Assembly (NCBI RefSeq): GCF_049310885.1
Contig: NZ_JBMDYO010000004.1
Coordinates: 1-64,000, forward strand
Origin: CAYZJV01 sp049310885
GTDB taxonomy: Bacteria > Spirochaetota > Spirochaetia > Sphaerochaetales > Sphaerochaetaceae
Reading direction: 5' to 3'
DNA length: 64,000 nucleotides
The notes under the pieces were generated by a model. That model was not told where the DNA came from. It did no database searches and saw only the letters and a program-made list of their open reading frames with translations. Position 1 is the stretch's first letter. Every line of letters begins with the position of its first letter. Shown here in pieces: positions 18,009 through 27,034 of the stretch. Made by a program: the position numbers and the translations under genes.

Positions 18009-18925
18009 TGCATCCTATTGATTCGGCATTGCTAGAAGAGTTTCGGGATTATCTCGTTGTTGACAGACGAGTTTCGTCGGCAACGATTGCGGTATATACT
18101 GCAGAGATCACACGGTATCTTACATTTCTTCGTTCCCGTAAAATTACTGTTGAAGAGGCATCTGCGGAGCACATAACCTCATTTTTGATCCAGCGCTCTA
18201 CACAAGACGGTATTTCCCAAAGGACCCAGGGGAAAAATATGAGTGCGCTCAAATCTTTTCATCGATACCTCAACGATGTCTCCATCAGAGAGGATGATCC
18301 CACTGTTTTGATTGATATGCCGAAAATGCCCCAAACCTTGCCAATAAGTGTATCGTACGATGCGGTGGATGCCATACTGGCGGTTATTGATACGACCGAT
18401 AGCGCTGGATTGGGTATACGGGACAAAGCATTGTTTGAATTGGTCTATTCCTGTGGATTGCGCGTATCGGAAGTATGTAGCCTCCAGATATCGGACTATC
18501 TTCACGATGATCGATTACTCAGGGTTGTAGGCAAGGGCGACAAGGAGCGCATGGTTCCTGTCGGTGACTATGCACAGAAAGCGTTAGATACCTATCTTAT
18601 GGAATCACGCCCCAAATTATTGGGTGTCCATATTCATGAGAGATCTCTCTTTATCGGGAGACGAGGTAAGGGGCTCACCCGTGCGCTTGTCTGGAAACGT
18701 TTTAAATCTTATTGCGAACTAGCTGGGGTAGATGCAAAGGTACATACGTTGAGACACTCATTTGCCTCTCATCTTCTCAGAGGTGGAGCTGATCTGAGGA
18801 TTGTCCAGGAATTGTTAGGCCATAGTGATATCCGAACTACCCAGATCTATACACACTCCGACACCGAAGATCTATTGCAGACCTACAGGAGATTCCATCC
18901 GGAGGGAGAACCGGACAAGAAGTGA
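18008..18925 (+). CDS. Tyrosine recombinase, XerC/XerD type
   Basis: 305 aa. N-terminal SAM-like core-binding domain (1-110) and C-terminal catalytic domain with the full set: Arg in CGLRVSEVC (about 152), Lys in the beta hairpin KGDKER, HTLRHSF, HSD of LLGHSD and the nucleophile Tyr near 281 (TQIYTHS). Size fits Xer recombinases that resolve chromosome dimers at dif. The ATG overlaps the ftsZ TAA by one base, coupling it to cell division genes. A second Xer lies 1 kb downstream, so this is probably the XerD partner, but C versus D cannot be settled by eye. Confidence 0.88.
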   Translation: MHPIDSALLEEFRDYLVVDRRVSSATIAVYTAEITRYLTFLRSRKITVEEASAEHITSFLIQRSTQDGISQRTQGKNMSALKSFHRYLNDVSIREDDPTVLIDMPKMPQTLPISVSYDAVDAILAVIDTTDSAGLGIRDKALFELVYSCGLRVSEVCSLQISDYLHDDRLLRVVGKGDKERMVPVGDYAQKALDTYLMESRPKLLGVHIHERSLFIGRRGKGLTRALVWKRFKSYCELAGVDAKVHTLRHSFASHLLRGGADLRIVQELLGHSDIRTTQIYTHSDTEDLLQTYRRFHPEGEPDKK

Positions 18926-18957
18926 AGTAGTGTTCCTCTTGCAGACGTTAATCAGGC

Positions 18958-19920
18958 ATGGATGATAGAGAAAAGTATATTGCGATTTCCTGCCTGCCGA
19001 AGTTGAATACAGCCCAGCGACTTAAATTGGTCTCTCTTCCAGTGGATATCGATCAATTGTTGTCATTGGATGCCGATATACTTAAAACTGTCCTTGATAT
19101 GAAGGATATTACGTCACTAAAACGCAAAGCAGCTCCTCAGTGGTATGAAAGTTTCCTCTCCTGGTATGAAAAACCTGGAAATCGGGTTACGTGTTATGGA
19201 GAACCCGCATATCCAAAATCTTTGCTGCATATCCAAAATCCGCCATTTCTCCTTTGCCACAAAGGTCCTCTTACTTTTAGAGAACCCTCTTTATCGATCG
19301 TAGGTACGAGAAATGCATCGGAAAGAGCATTGATCGCAGCGTTCTCTTTAGGCTTGGAATGTGGTGATTCTGGTACTCCAGTAATCTCTGGTTTTGCGAG
19401 AGGAATAGATAAGGCCTCTCATGAAGGATGTATAGCCGCAGAAGGGAATACCATGGCCGTGTTGGGTGGAGGGTTGGGGAATTTGCCGATCCGTGATGAA
19501 CTCTTGATCGATCGGATATTGGAAAACGGCGGATCCTGTGTGAGTGAGTTTCATCCTTCCTCAGCACCCATTGCATGGCGCTATCCTTTGAGGAATCGGA
19601 TTATCTCCGCTCTCTCACCCGTTACGATTGTTATTCAGGCTCCATGTGGTTCTGGAGCTCTGCTTACGGCTGATCTCGCTCTTAGACAGGGGAGGGATGT
19701 TATGGTGCATGAGGCAGGAGTTATGGGCAACGGTAGTGCTGGGACGAAAAAGCTTTCGGAAGATGGAGCTATAGTGGTAAGGGGGCTTTCAGATATAGCG
19801 AAGCATGCAAGTGTCGAATACAAAGCCTCAAGAACAGTCATTGTATCAAGTCGGAATGACCATGGATGGTATCCTTTTCGATTGGGGTGCCATACCTTTG
19901 GGTTCGCTGACTTTCCATAA
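18958..19920 (+). CDS. dprA: DNA processing protein DprA (Smf)
   Basis: 320 aa with the Rossmann-like DprA core: SIVGTRNASERAL near 105, VISGFARGIDKASHEGC near 143 and the GGSCVSEFHP, RNRIISALS and GSGALLTADLALRQGRDV segments. DprA loads RecA on incoming single-stranded DNA in transformable bacteria and is widespread elsewhere. It lies between two xer genes. The C-terminal winged-helix domain of longer DprA proteins appears to be absent. Confidence 0.9.
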   Translation: MDDREKYIAISCLPKLNTAQRLKLVSLPVDIDQLLSLDADILKTVLDMKDITSLKRKAAPQWYESFLSWYEKPGNRVTCYGEPAYPKSLLHIQNPPFLLCHKGPLTFREPSLSIVGTRNASERALIAAFSLGLECGDSGTPVISGFARGIDKASHEGCIAAEGNTMAVLGGGLGNLPIRDELLIDRILENGGSCVSEFHPSSAPIAWRYPLRNRIISALSPVTIVIQAPCGSGALLTADLALRQGRDVMVHEAGVMGNGSAGTKKLSEDGAIVVRGLSDIAKHASVEYKASRTVIVSSRNDHGWYPFRLGCHTFGFADFP

Positions 19921-19950
19921 TTGTAATGACAGCTGTGAGCATGATATACT
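19921..19950 (+). promoter_or_regulatory. Promoter of xerC-hslVU, leaderless type
   Basis: TTGTAA at 19921-19926 and TATACT at 19945-19950 with 18-base spacing. TATACT ends exactly six bases before ATG 19957. The bases between carry no Shine-Dalgarno. Confidence 0.5.
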
Positions 19951-19956
19951 AAGCAT

Positions 19957-20895
19957 ATGGGACACTCGTTGCATACCAATAGAGCTGTAGTAGAATCGTA
20001 TCTTCTTTATTTGAAGGAGATTAGAAGACTTTCTGAATTGACTGTGACTTCTTACAGACACGATTTGAAGCTGTATTTGGATTTTCTTGCACTACGAGCA
20101 ATAGATATCCATGAGGTTACCTCCCATGACGCAAGACACTATAGTGCGAGAATAATTCAAGAAAAAAAATATTCTATCACTTCGGTTAACAGGATGCTCT
20201 CGACCCTTCGAGGGTTGTACCGTTTCCAGATCAAACAAGGCAATTGCACCATAAATCCCTTTGCTCGCATAGAGGGAAATACCCGCTATAGACGGTTGCC
20301 GCAAGTCCTCTCTAGGAACGATATGGTGAGAATCCTCTCCATACCTGTGATTACGTTTGACGATCTTCGCAATTCAGTGATGTTCCACCTGTTCTATTCA
20401 ACCGGTTGCCGTCTATCGGAACTGCTTTCTGCCGATATCGAGGATTTGGACATTCAGCAAGAACGGTTGTTGGTGAAAGGGAAAGGAAACAGAGAGCGAT
20501 ATGTCTTTTTGAATCCCTCGACTATTATCCTTCTACAACGATACCTCAAACAGAGATCGGAATTCCTTTTATCGTTGAAAGATTCCGAAAAAAGCGATTC
20601 AGGGGCAATTTTGATAGGAAAACGGGGGAAACGGTTGTCGGCTTCGAGTGTGCATAGTATCTTTGGACAATATAGGTTGAAGCTAGGCTTGCATGCTCGG
20701 TTCACACCCCACATGATCCGCCACAGCTTCGCTACACATTTGCTTGATAACGATTCAGGTATACGGATAGTCCAAGAACTGCTTGGCCATGCGTCGATAT
20801 CAACAACCCAGATATACACACATATATCTCACGGGCGGTTGCGATCCGTATATGAGAAGAGTCATCCACATGGAAGGAAGAACGATGGAGATTAG
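19957..20895 (+). CDS. xerC: Tyrosine recombinase XerC
   Basis: 312 aa Xer-family recombinase. Core-binding domain at about 8-105, then the catalytic Arg in STGCRLSELL (about 151), HMIRHSFATHLL, LLGHASISTTQIYTHIS with the nucleophile Tyr near 290. The order xer-hslV-hslU is the same as codV-clpQ-clpY in Bacillus, which favours XerC. Its end overlaps hslV by 11 bases. The ATG is at the predicted transcription start and has no ribosome site, unlike most genes around it. Confidence 0.88.
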   Translation: MGHSLHTNRAVVESYLLYLKEIRRLSELTVTSYRHDLKLYLDFLALRAIDIHEVTSHDARHYSARIIQEKKYSITSVNRMLSTLRGLYRFQIKQGNCTINPFARIEGNTRYRRLPQVLSRNDMVRILSIPVITFDDLRNSVMFHLFYSTGCRLSELLSADIEDLDIQQERLLVKGKGNRERYVFLNPSTIILLQRYLKQRSEFLLSLKDSEKSDSGAILIGKRGKRLSASSVHSIFGQYRLKLGLHARFTPHMIRHSFATHLLDNDSGIRIVQELLGHASISTTQIYTHISHGRLRSVYEKSHPHGRKNDGD

Positions 20896-21421
20896 AGGAA
20901 CAACGATCATAGCTGTCAGAAGGAATGGCCAAATTGCTATTGCTGGAGACGGCCAAGTTACCGCTGGAGATGCGATACTGAAAGGGAATGCCCGTAAAGT
21001 TCGTATGATGATGGATGGAACAGTATTGTCCGGATTCGCTGGAGCTACTGCCGATGCCTTCACCTTATACGAAATTATCGAAAAGAAGTTGAAGCAGTAC
21101 CATGGAGATCTCACCCGTGCCGCAGTAGAGATGGCTAAAGAGTGGCGTATGGACCGCAATTTGAGAAAACTTGAGGCAATGCTCTTAGTTGCCGATAGGC
21201 AAAAGACATTTTTAATTTCCGGTGTCGGAGATGTCATTGAGCCTGAGCACGATGTGATTGCCATAGGTTCCGGTGGTAATTTTGCGCTTGCGGCAGCCCG
21301 AGCCTATATGGATGGCTCTCAACTTACTGCAGCTGAAATCGCCCAAAAATCGTTGGAGATAGCGAGTGAGATCTGTATCTATACCAATGGTTCCATTCTT
21401 GTTGAAAAGCTTGAGGAGTAG
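20885..21421 (+). CDS. hslV: ATP-dependent protease peptidase subunit HslV
   Basis: 178 aa from ATG 20885, which follows an AAGGAAG; the longer frame from 20783 would overlap xerC extensively. HslV is the threonine peptidase of the HslUV protease. The family N-terminus TTIIAVRRNGQIAIAGDGQVT begins at residue 6, so a five-residue propeptide would be removed to expose the catalytic Thr. Ser/Gly segments SGFAGATADAFTL and the GSGGNFALAAA region are conserved. It overlaps xerC by 11 bases and precedes hslU by two. Confidence 0.95.
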   Translation: MEIRGTTIIAVRRNGQIAIAGDGQVTAGDAILKGNARKVRMMMDGTVLSGFAGATADAFTLYEIIEKKLKQYHGDLTRAAVEMAKEWRMDRNLRKLEAMLLVADRQKTFLISGVGDVIEPEHDVIAIGSGGNFALAAARAYMDGSQLTAAEIAQKSLEIASEICIYTNGSILVEKLEE

Positions 21422-21423
21422 TT

Positions 21424-22785
21424 ATGAATTTGGATGAAATGACCCCCACTGAGATTGTGCGGGAGCTTGATAAATATATAATCGGACAACAGGAAGCAAA
21501 ACGGACTGTTGCTATAGCACTACGTAACCGTGCTAGAAGGAAACGTCTTCCCGAAACTATGAGAGATGAGGTTTCACCTAAGAATATCATCATGATGGGA
21601 CCAACTGGTGTTGGTAAGACGGAAATCGCTCGGCGAATTTCACGTTTGTCCAATACTCCATTCGTAAAAGTCGAAGCAACGAAATATACCGAAGTTGGAT
21701 ACGTTGGAAGAGATGTCGAATCGATGGTGAGGGATCTTATGGGAACCGCTGTCCAGATGACCAAGAAGGAGTTGGCTGAGGCAAGAAGAGCCCAAGTTGA
21801 GAAACAGGTTGAGGAACGCCTTCTCGATCTTCTGTTGCCAGCGGAATCAAAACCGAAACCGGGACCTTCAGATCAAGGGACGACAGCATTGGAAGACGCT
21901 ACCAAAAATACCAGAGAGAAGTTCCGTCAATTTCTTGCAGAGGGACGTTTTGAGGATCGAGAGGTGGAGATTACCATCTCCCCGAAGGGGCCTGCCCAAG
22001 GCATTGAACTTCTAGCCGGTGGTAATATGGAGGATCTGGAGAATACTATTCAAAGTCTGGGTAGTATCTTTGGCAATCGTGGTAAAAAGAGGCGAGTTCC
22101 TATCAAACGTGCTAGGGAAATCTTGACCGAAGAAGAGACCGAGAAGAGTGTCGACCAGGAACAGGTAGTTGAGATAGCAAAAGAGCGCACTGAGCAGATG
22201 GGAATCATCTTTATTGATGAGATCGATAAGGTTGCCGGCAACAAAGGTGGTCATAGTGGTCCAGATGTCTCTCGTGAGGGAGTACAGCGGGATATCCTGC
22301 CAATTGTTGAAGGAAGCAAGGTCAGTACCAAATGGGGTATGATAGATACTACCCATGTCTTGTTCATTGCAGCAGGTGCGTTCCATGTATCTAAACCTAG
22401 TGATTTGATTCCTGAGCTTCAGGGGCGATTCCCTCTACGCGTGGAGTTGGATGAATTAACCAGTGCCGATTTTCTCAGAATATTGCAGGAACCTGAGAAT
22501 GCGATCATCAAACAATATATCGAACTGATGAAGACAGAGGATGTAGAGCTGGTTTTCACCGATGGTGCTTTGTCAAGAATAAGTCAGATTGCATACTCTG
22601 TTAATTCCAATACAGAAAATATCGGTGCTAGAAGACTCTATACGATTATGGAACGCTTGTTGGAGGATATCTCCTTTAATGCCTCCGAAATGTCAGGACA
22701 GACATTCACCGTGGATGAGTCCTATGTAAATGAACGGCTTTCGGATATACTGGAAAACGAGGATCTAAGTAGATATATCCTTTAG
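21424..22785 (+). CDS. hslU: ATP-dependent protease ATPase subunit HslU
   Basis: 453 aa AAA+ unfoldase partner of HslV. It has the N-terminal MTPTEIVRELDKYIIGQ segment, Walker A GPTGVGKTE at about 59-67, the pore GYVGRD motif, the inserted I-domain (about 110-235), Walker B IIFIDEIDKV near 263 and a C-terminal SRYIL tail that docks into HslV. Length is normal. It is coupled to hslV. Confidence 0.96.
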   Translation: MNLDEMTPTEIVRELDKYIIGQQEAKRTVAIALRNRARRKRLPETMRDEVSPKNIIMMGPTGVGKTEIARRISRLSNTPFVKVEATKYTEVGYVGRDVESMVRDLMGTAVQMTKKELAEARRAQVEKQVEERLLDLLLPAESKPKPGPSDQGTTALEDATKNTREKFRQFLAEGRFEDREVEITISPKGPAQGIELLAGGNMEDLENTIQSLGSIFGNRGKKRRVPIKRAREILTEEETEKSVDQEQVVEIAKERTEQMGIIFIDEIDKVAGNKGGHSGPDVSREGVQRDILPIVEGSKVSTKWGMIDTTHVLFIAAGAFHVSKPSDLIPELQGRFPLRVELDELTSADFLRILQEPENAIIKQYIELMKTEDVELVFTDGALSRISQIAYSVNSNTENIGARRLYTIMERLLEDISFNASEMSGQTFTVDESYVNERLSDILENEDLSRYIL

Positions 22786-22800
22786 GGAGGATTGCGAGAT

Positions 22801-24033
22801 ATGAAATACATCACGATTGTCGCTAAGGATTTTGAAGAGGCTGTCAAAAAAGCCCGTGACCAATACGGGCCGGCTCTCCGTATCCATAGCCGTCGTGACG
22901 TCATTGGGAGGGGTGGCTTCCTATGGTTGGGAAAGCGAACACACGTTGAACTCACCTGTTATCTTGTAGATCCAGTTAAACAAGAGTCACCATCAAGTGA
23001 AATAAAAACTCCGCTAACCGAGGAAACTACTTCCCCTGTCGATCAGGAGGAAGTGTCCGAAGGGTTCGAAGATCCAAAGAAAGACGATCGGGAAGAGCTA
23101 GACGGGATATCTGATGAGCCATCGGTAGAGGCTGATGAAATCCAATCATCTCTCAAACATGAGCAGTTGTTAGAACATGCACATGTATTGCTACGGGAAA
23201 ACGACTTCTCTGAAGGCTTTACCAGTGAAGTCTTAGACATGCTCCGTAGTTCCCTCGATGAATTCGAACCAGAGGAGCCCTTAACTGAAGAGTTCGAGCT
23301 CATGTTGGTTGATAAGATCGTGTCACTGGTGACAATAGACCATGAAACACAACTGCGGCCTCCTAAGATTTTCATTCTTTTGGGTCCCACAGGCATAGGG
23401 AAGACCACTACAACAGCAAAAATCGCAGCTCTGTATAACCTCCAGCAAGATCCTGAATTCCATAAGAGTGTCCATATGATAAGTATAGACTCGTTCAGGG
23501 TGGGCGCCTTCGAACAATTGGCAGCCTTTGGATCGTCTCTTGGCATACCGGTGGGAAAAGTCTCAGATGAGCAGGAGTTCTATCATGCGCTCTCAACGGC
23601 AGCAGGTGCGGACCTCATACTGGTCGATACGATAGGGAAAAGTCCAAGAGACAAGGATTTGGCCATAAAGATGAAGGCTTTATTGTCTGTTCCCGATAAG
23701 GACGAATGTGGATACTATCTAGCGATTTCCGGAGCGATGAAGACACAGGATGTCGCCAGAACAATAGATCAGTACACTTCATTCGGAATAACGAGCATTA
23801 TCATCACAAAAATGGATGAGACCGAAACAGTAGGTAATGTACTCAGTGTCTGTCATGATCGGGGACTTCCCATCCTTTTCTTTACGGATGGTCAACGGGT
23901 TCCCAAGGATATCCACAAGGCATCAGCCTCTACCATGCTCGGTCAATTGCGAGGTTTTTCACTCGACTTTCAACATCTTTGGATTAATCAGGCCGGTCCT
24001 GACCCGGTAGTTGATCCTGGGACCCAAGAGTAA
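22801..24033 (+). CDS. flhF: FlhF-type SRP-family GTPase
   Basis: 410 aa from ATG 22801, with AGGGAGG upstream; TTG 22792 is too close to that site. The N-terminus (MKYITIVAKDFEEAVKKARDQYG) is the FlhF B-domain start. An acidic linker covers about 60-115. The NG GTPase domain has Walker A GPTGIGKTTTTAK near 195, DSFRVGAFEQLAAFG, DTIGKSPRD and TKMDET. FlhF sets the site and number of flagella. No other flagellar gene is in the window; its neighbours are hslU and, converging with a 50-base overlap of coding ends, a PBP gene. Confidence 0.9.
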   Translation: MKYITIVAKDFEEAVKKARDQYGPALRIHSRRDVIGRGGFLWLGKRTHVELTCYLVDPVKQESPSSEIKTPLTEETTSPVDQEEVSEGFEDPKKDDREELDGISDEPSVEADEIQSSLKHEQLLEHAHVLLRENDFSEGFTSEVLDMLRSSLDEFEPEEPLTEEFELMLVDKIVSLVTIDHETQLRPPKIFILLGPTGIGKTTTTAKIAALYNLQQDPEFHKSVHMISIDSFRVGAFEQLAAFGSSLGIPVGKVSDEQEFYHALSTAAGADLILVDTIGKSPRDKDLAIKMKALLSVPDKDECGYYLAISGAMKTQDVARTIDQYTSFGITSIIITKMDETETVGNVLSVCHDRGLPILFFTDGQRVPKDIHKASASTMLGQLRGFSLDFQHLWINQAGPDPVVDPGTQE

Positions 24034-25693
24034 CGCGCTCCATATCCGATGATTTCAGCCGTCCCAATCTGACCATATCGGCAATGATTGAGCCAATTGC
24101 TGGTGCGGCGATATTGCTTCCCCAAATAGTCGATCCCTTAGGATTCAAAACCCCAATATAGATGATATATTGCGGATCTTGGATCGGCACCAGTGCGAGC
24201 GTACTAGCCATGAAATTATCCTGATCGTAGGTTCCTGTAACCGGATCGGCCACTTGAGCAGTCCCTGTCTTGGCACCGACTCGGACACCCGATACCGCTG
24301 CCTTGGTCGCGGTTCCTCCCTCCTGGGTGGCCAACTCCATTCCCGTAAGAATCCGATTTACCACTTCCGGCTTAATCACATTTCTCCTGGCTATAGTAGG
24401 CTGGTTTTCCATAATTTTTCCACCCGACTGATCAACGATCGAACCTATGATATACGGCTTTATTACATTGCCGTCATTTGCCAACGCAGTAGCAGCTGTG
24501 GCGATCTGCAGAGGAGTAACGGCGATCTCCTGTCCAAACGATATGGTAGCCTTGCTTCTGCCGGACCAATTTTCCACCTCAGAAACTAAGCCTGCAATAG
24601 ATCCTGGCATTCCAGCATCCCATGCAGTTCCGAAACCGAAATCCATAAGGGTGTTCCTGAAATCCTCACTGTCGGTTTGAAGAGCCCAGTGGGCGACGGC
24701 ACCATTACATGAATATTTGATCATTGTTTCCGGTTCTACAGAACCATGGGCGGATACACATTGAATGGTTGTCTCATTGCCGTTTGGCATGGTGAAGGTG
24801 TAGGATCCATCGCAATAGAAAGGTTCCTCGAGATCAGCCTGGTCGGCTTGGAGTTCAGCAGCCAAAGAGAATACTTTGAAAACCGAGCCTGGTTCATACA
24901 TGGAAGTAACTACCTTGTTCTGACGTTGCTCAACTTCTGATAATTGATATGAATTAGGATCGTACCAAGGAAATGTTGTGGCTGCAAGGATTTCTCCAGT
25001 TTTTGCTCCCATTACTATTCCCACGATACTATCAGGATAGTGGGTACGGTCAATGGTGACGACTTGGTCATCTAAGAGATATTGGAGATCCATATCGAGT
25101 GTTGTGGCTATCTGGGCTCCATAGGAGATTGTCTTACCAATTTCAGGGTATGGGAGTAAGTAGGTTTCGTATGCGAGCTCCAAGCCCTCTATACCCCGAT
25201 TTTCGGTATTGGTGAATCCGATAACCTGTGCTCCATGGTAGTGTTGGGGAAAACTTCTTCCGTAACGTTTCTCCAAGAGTACTCCTTCTAGATCTGAGGC
25301 TTTCACGACAGCTGTCAATTGCTCATATTCTGTTAGCGACAGTCTTCTCTTCACCAGATAGTAGATGGAACGACGAGAGGCCTCTTCAATGATGTTTTGT
25401 GCGTCCAAGGAGAGAATTGGGGCGATGACTTTGGCCGTAGTGGTAAGATCTCCAATTTCCCTCAACAATAATGCGCATGAGTAGTATGGAGTTTCAATGG
25501 CGAGGATAGTACCATGCTTATCCACTATCGTACCTCGTACTATTCTCTCTGAAACTATAGGATTCACATAGTCGTGTTGCCCAGGTACAGCTGTCATAAC
25601 GATGAAAAGGATACGTATTAGCACTATCGCAGAGACGATTGCGGTTATAATCGGTAGTAAGAGGGGGATTACACGTTTTTCTCTGGATACCAT
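23984..25693 (-). CDS. ftsI: Class B penicillin-binding protein, FtsI-like transpeptidase
   Basis: 569 aa. One N-terminal membrane segment (about 10-35), a pedestal domain with RGTIVDKHGTILA near 53, and a transpeptidase domain with all three motifs: Ser270-Val-Phe-Lys273, Ser328-Cys-Asn330 and Lys475-Thr-Gly477. SFGQEIAVTPLQIA is also typical of FtsI. There is no PASTA domain. It crosslinks septal peptidoglycan together with FtsW. It lies outside the dcw cluster, divergent from a LysM/M23 protein. The ATG has no ribosome site and sits six to nine bases after a predicted -10. Confidence 0.92.
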   Translation of the reverse strand: MVSREKRVIPLLLPIITAIVSAIVLIRILFIVMTAVPGQHDYVNPIVSERIVRGTIVDKHGTILAIETPYYSCALLLREIGDLTTTAKVIAPILSLDAQNIIEEASRRSIYYLVKRRLSLTEYEQLTAVVKASDLEGVLLEKRYGRSFPQHYHGAQVIGFTNTENRGIEGLELAYETYLLPYPEIGKTISYGAQIATTLDMDLQYLLDDQVVTIDRTHYPDSIVGIVMGAKTGEILAATTFPWYDPNSYQLSEVEQRQNKVVTSMYEPGSVFKVFSLAAELQADQADLEEPFYCDGSYTFTMPNGNETTIQCVSAHGSVEPETMIKYSCNGAVAHWALQTDSEDFRNTLMDFGFGTAWDAGMPGSIAGLVSEVENWSGRSKATISFGQEIAVTPLQIATAATALANDGNVIKPYIIGSIVDQSGGKIMENQPTIARRNVIKPEVVNRILTGMELATQEGGTATKAAVSGVRVGAKTGTAQVADPVTGTYDQDNFMASTLALVPIQDPQYIIYIGVLNPKGSTIWGSNIAAPAIGSIIADMVRLGRLKSSDMERVTLGSQDQLPGQDRPD

Positions 25694-25702
25694 GGTGCAA
25701 AT

Positions 25703-25731
25703 ATAGTAATATGTAACAGCATCGTTGTCGA
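25703..25731 (-). promoter_or_regulatory. Promoter of ftsI, leaderless type
   Basis: On the minus strand, TCGACA (25726-25731) and TACTAT (25703-25708) are 17 bases apart. An overlapping TATATT (25700-25705) ends exactly six bases before the ATG. In either case the transcript would have almost no leader, and no Shine-Dalgarno is present. Confidence 0.45.
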
Positions 25732-25748
25732 GAGCAGGTGATAATAGT

Positions 25749-26873
25749 ATGGGTTTTACGGATAAGCATAGTTACGATGATATGGGCCGTGGCGGCAATT
25801 CACGACGTCAAGGCAATGAGAGGATGGACAAAAGGAGTCTACGGATCATTGTTTCCGTTGTCATTGTCGGTGTGTTGTTGTGTGCAGCTGTAATTATTCT
25901 TTGGTTGCTCTACTTTTCCACCACGGAACCACAACAGCGGCGATCCGAGGAATCACTCATAGTCGAACCCATTGAGACCGATAAGCCTAACCAATCGGAA
26001 GAAATTGTTACCGATGCACCAATTTCTACCAATGCCCCTGACCAAATCGCTACAGGTGGTGATACATTGGCAAGGAATTCAGTCGTTCAGATCGATACAC
26101 CTGTGCAAACTGTAAGGACACAAGATCCTGCTCCTTCATCACGTGCTGTATGGTATACAGAGCATGAGGTAAAGGAGAATGAAACGATCGATTCTATTAC
26201 AGAACAGTATGGGGTCTCTAGGGAAACGATTCTCAGCGTGAATGCGATAAAGAATCTTTCTTCAGTCCAACCAGGAGTTATATTACGTATACCCGACCGC
26301 AACGGTCAGTTGTATACCGTCCAATCGGGAGATTCTCTCAGCATCATCACAAACCGTTTCAATCCCTCGTTAGGCTGGAAAACCCTTCAAGAGATCAATG
26401 GGCTGAAATCCGAAGTCATCTACCCCGGCCAGAAACTCTTCATTCCCAGTGCTCAGGTAGAGGATGACGGTTCTTTCGCTTATTATGATCGTTTCGTCCG
26501 ACCAGCAGAGGGACGAATTACCGGTCTTTATGGACAAACTGTAGTCTATGGAAATTCTGAAGAAATTGTTGTGCTTCAGGGTATCTGGATAGAGGGTCCG
26601 GCTGAGTCGCCCGTCAAGGCGTCGGCTACTGGTGTGGTTGTCGATGCTGGTAACAATCCTGAAGGTATGGGGCGTTTTGTCGTACTATCACATGAAGATG
26701 GTTATAGAACCAGTTATGCCCATCTGGATCAAATCTCCGTAAAAGTGGGAGATCCTGTAAGACAAGGAGATGCCATCGGTATCATGGGATCGACAGGAAG
26801 CATCGGGAAACGGGCACTCTATTTCTCAATCGAACAAGATGGTACAGCCCTCAACCCCGCGAACTTCTTCTAG
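25749..26873 (+). CDS. LysM and degenerate M23 peptidase-domain protein
   Basis: 374 aa from ATG 25749 (AGGTG eight bases upstream). A basic N-terminus, one membrane segment at about 33-56, a Ser/Thr/Pro-poor acidic linker, two LysM repeats (about 138-180 and 188-234) and a C-terminal M23 fold. The zinc site is lost: the expected His-x-Gly-x-Asp is Leu276-Gln-Gly-Ile-Trp280 and the terminal His-x-His is Ala356-Leu-Tyr358; only His325 in YAHL remains. It is probably not a peptidase but an amidase activator or scaffold of the EnvC/NlpD kind. It is divergent from ftsI, which fits a division role. Confidence 0.85.
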   Translation: MGFTDKHSYDDMGRGGNSRRQGNERMDKRSLRIIVSVVIVGVLLCAAVIILWLLYFSTTEPQQRRSEESLIVEPIETDKPNQSEEIVTDAPISTNAPDQIATGGDTLARNSVVQIDTPVQTVRTQDPAPSSRAVWYTEHEVKENETIDSITEQYGVSRETILSVNAIKNLSSVQPGVILRIPDRNGQLYTVQSGDSLSIITNRFNPSLGWKTLQEINGLKSEVIYPGQKLFIPSAQVEDDGSFAYYDRFVRPAEGRITGLYGQTVVYGNSEEIVVLQGIWIEGPAESPVKASATGVVVDAGNNPEGMGRFVVLSHEDGYRTSYAHLDQISVKVGDPVRQGDAIGIMGSTGSIGKRALYFSIEQDGTALNPANFF

Positions 26874-26883
26874 TGTTCTGTAA

Positions 26884-26970
26884 CAGTATAAACTGGTGGA
26901 TGCTCTTAGAGCATATCGGACGGAGGGCAAGGACAAGGAAGCGAAGAAGATATTGAAATATCTGAGCTGA
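26884..26970 (+). other. Short open stretch in the M23-secA gap
   Basis: The 161-base gap between two convergent genes contains a 28-codon frame ending at TGA 26970. Its product is a charged amphipathic sequence (VDALRAYRTEGKDKEAKKIL). There is a GTG at 26896 but no ribosome site. It could be a tiny peptide gene or the remains of the end of a lost gene. No terminator hairpin is evident in the gap. Confidence 0.25.
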
Positions 26971-27034
26971 CACGAACACCGTCCATCTGTTCGATGAACC
27001 CCAAGAAAAGCAAAGATCAGGATGTTACAGATTA

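Noticed and set aside
26914..26945. Further copy of the intergenic repeat in the M23-secA gap
   Set aside because: Only a loose purine-rich resemblance (GGAGGGCAAGG) that needs gaps; not better than chance by eye.
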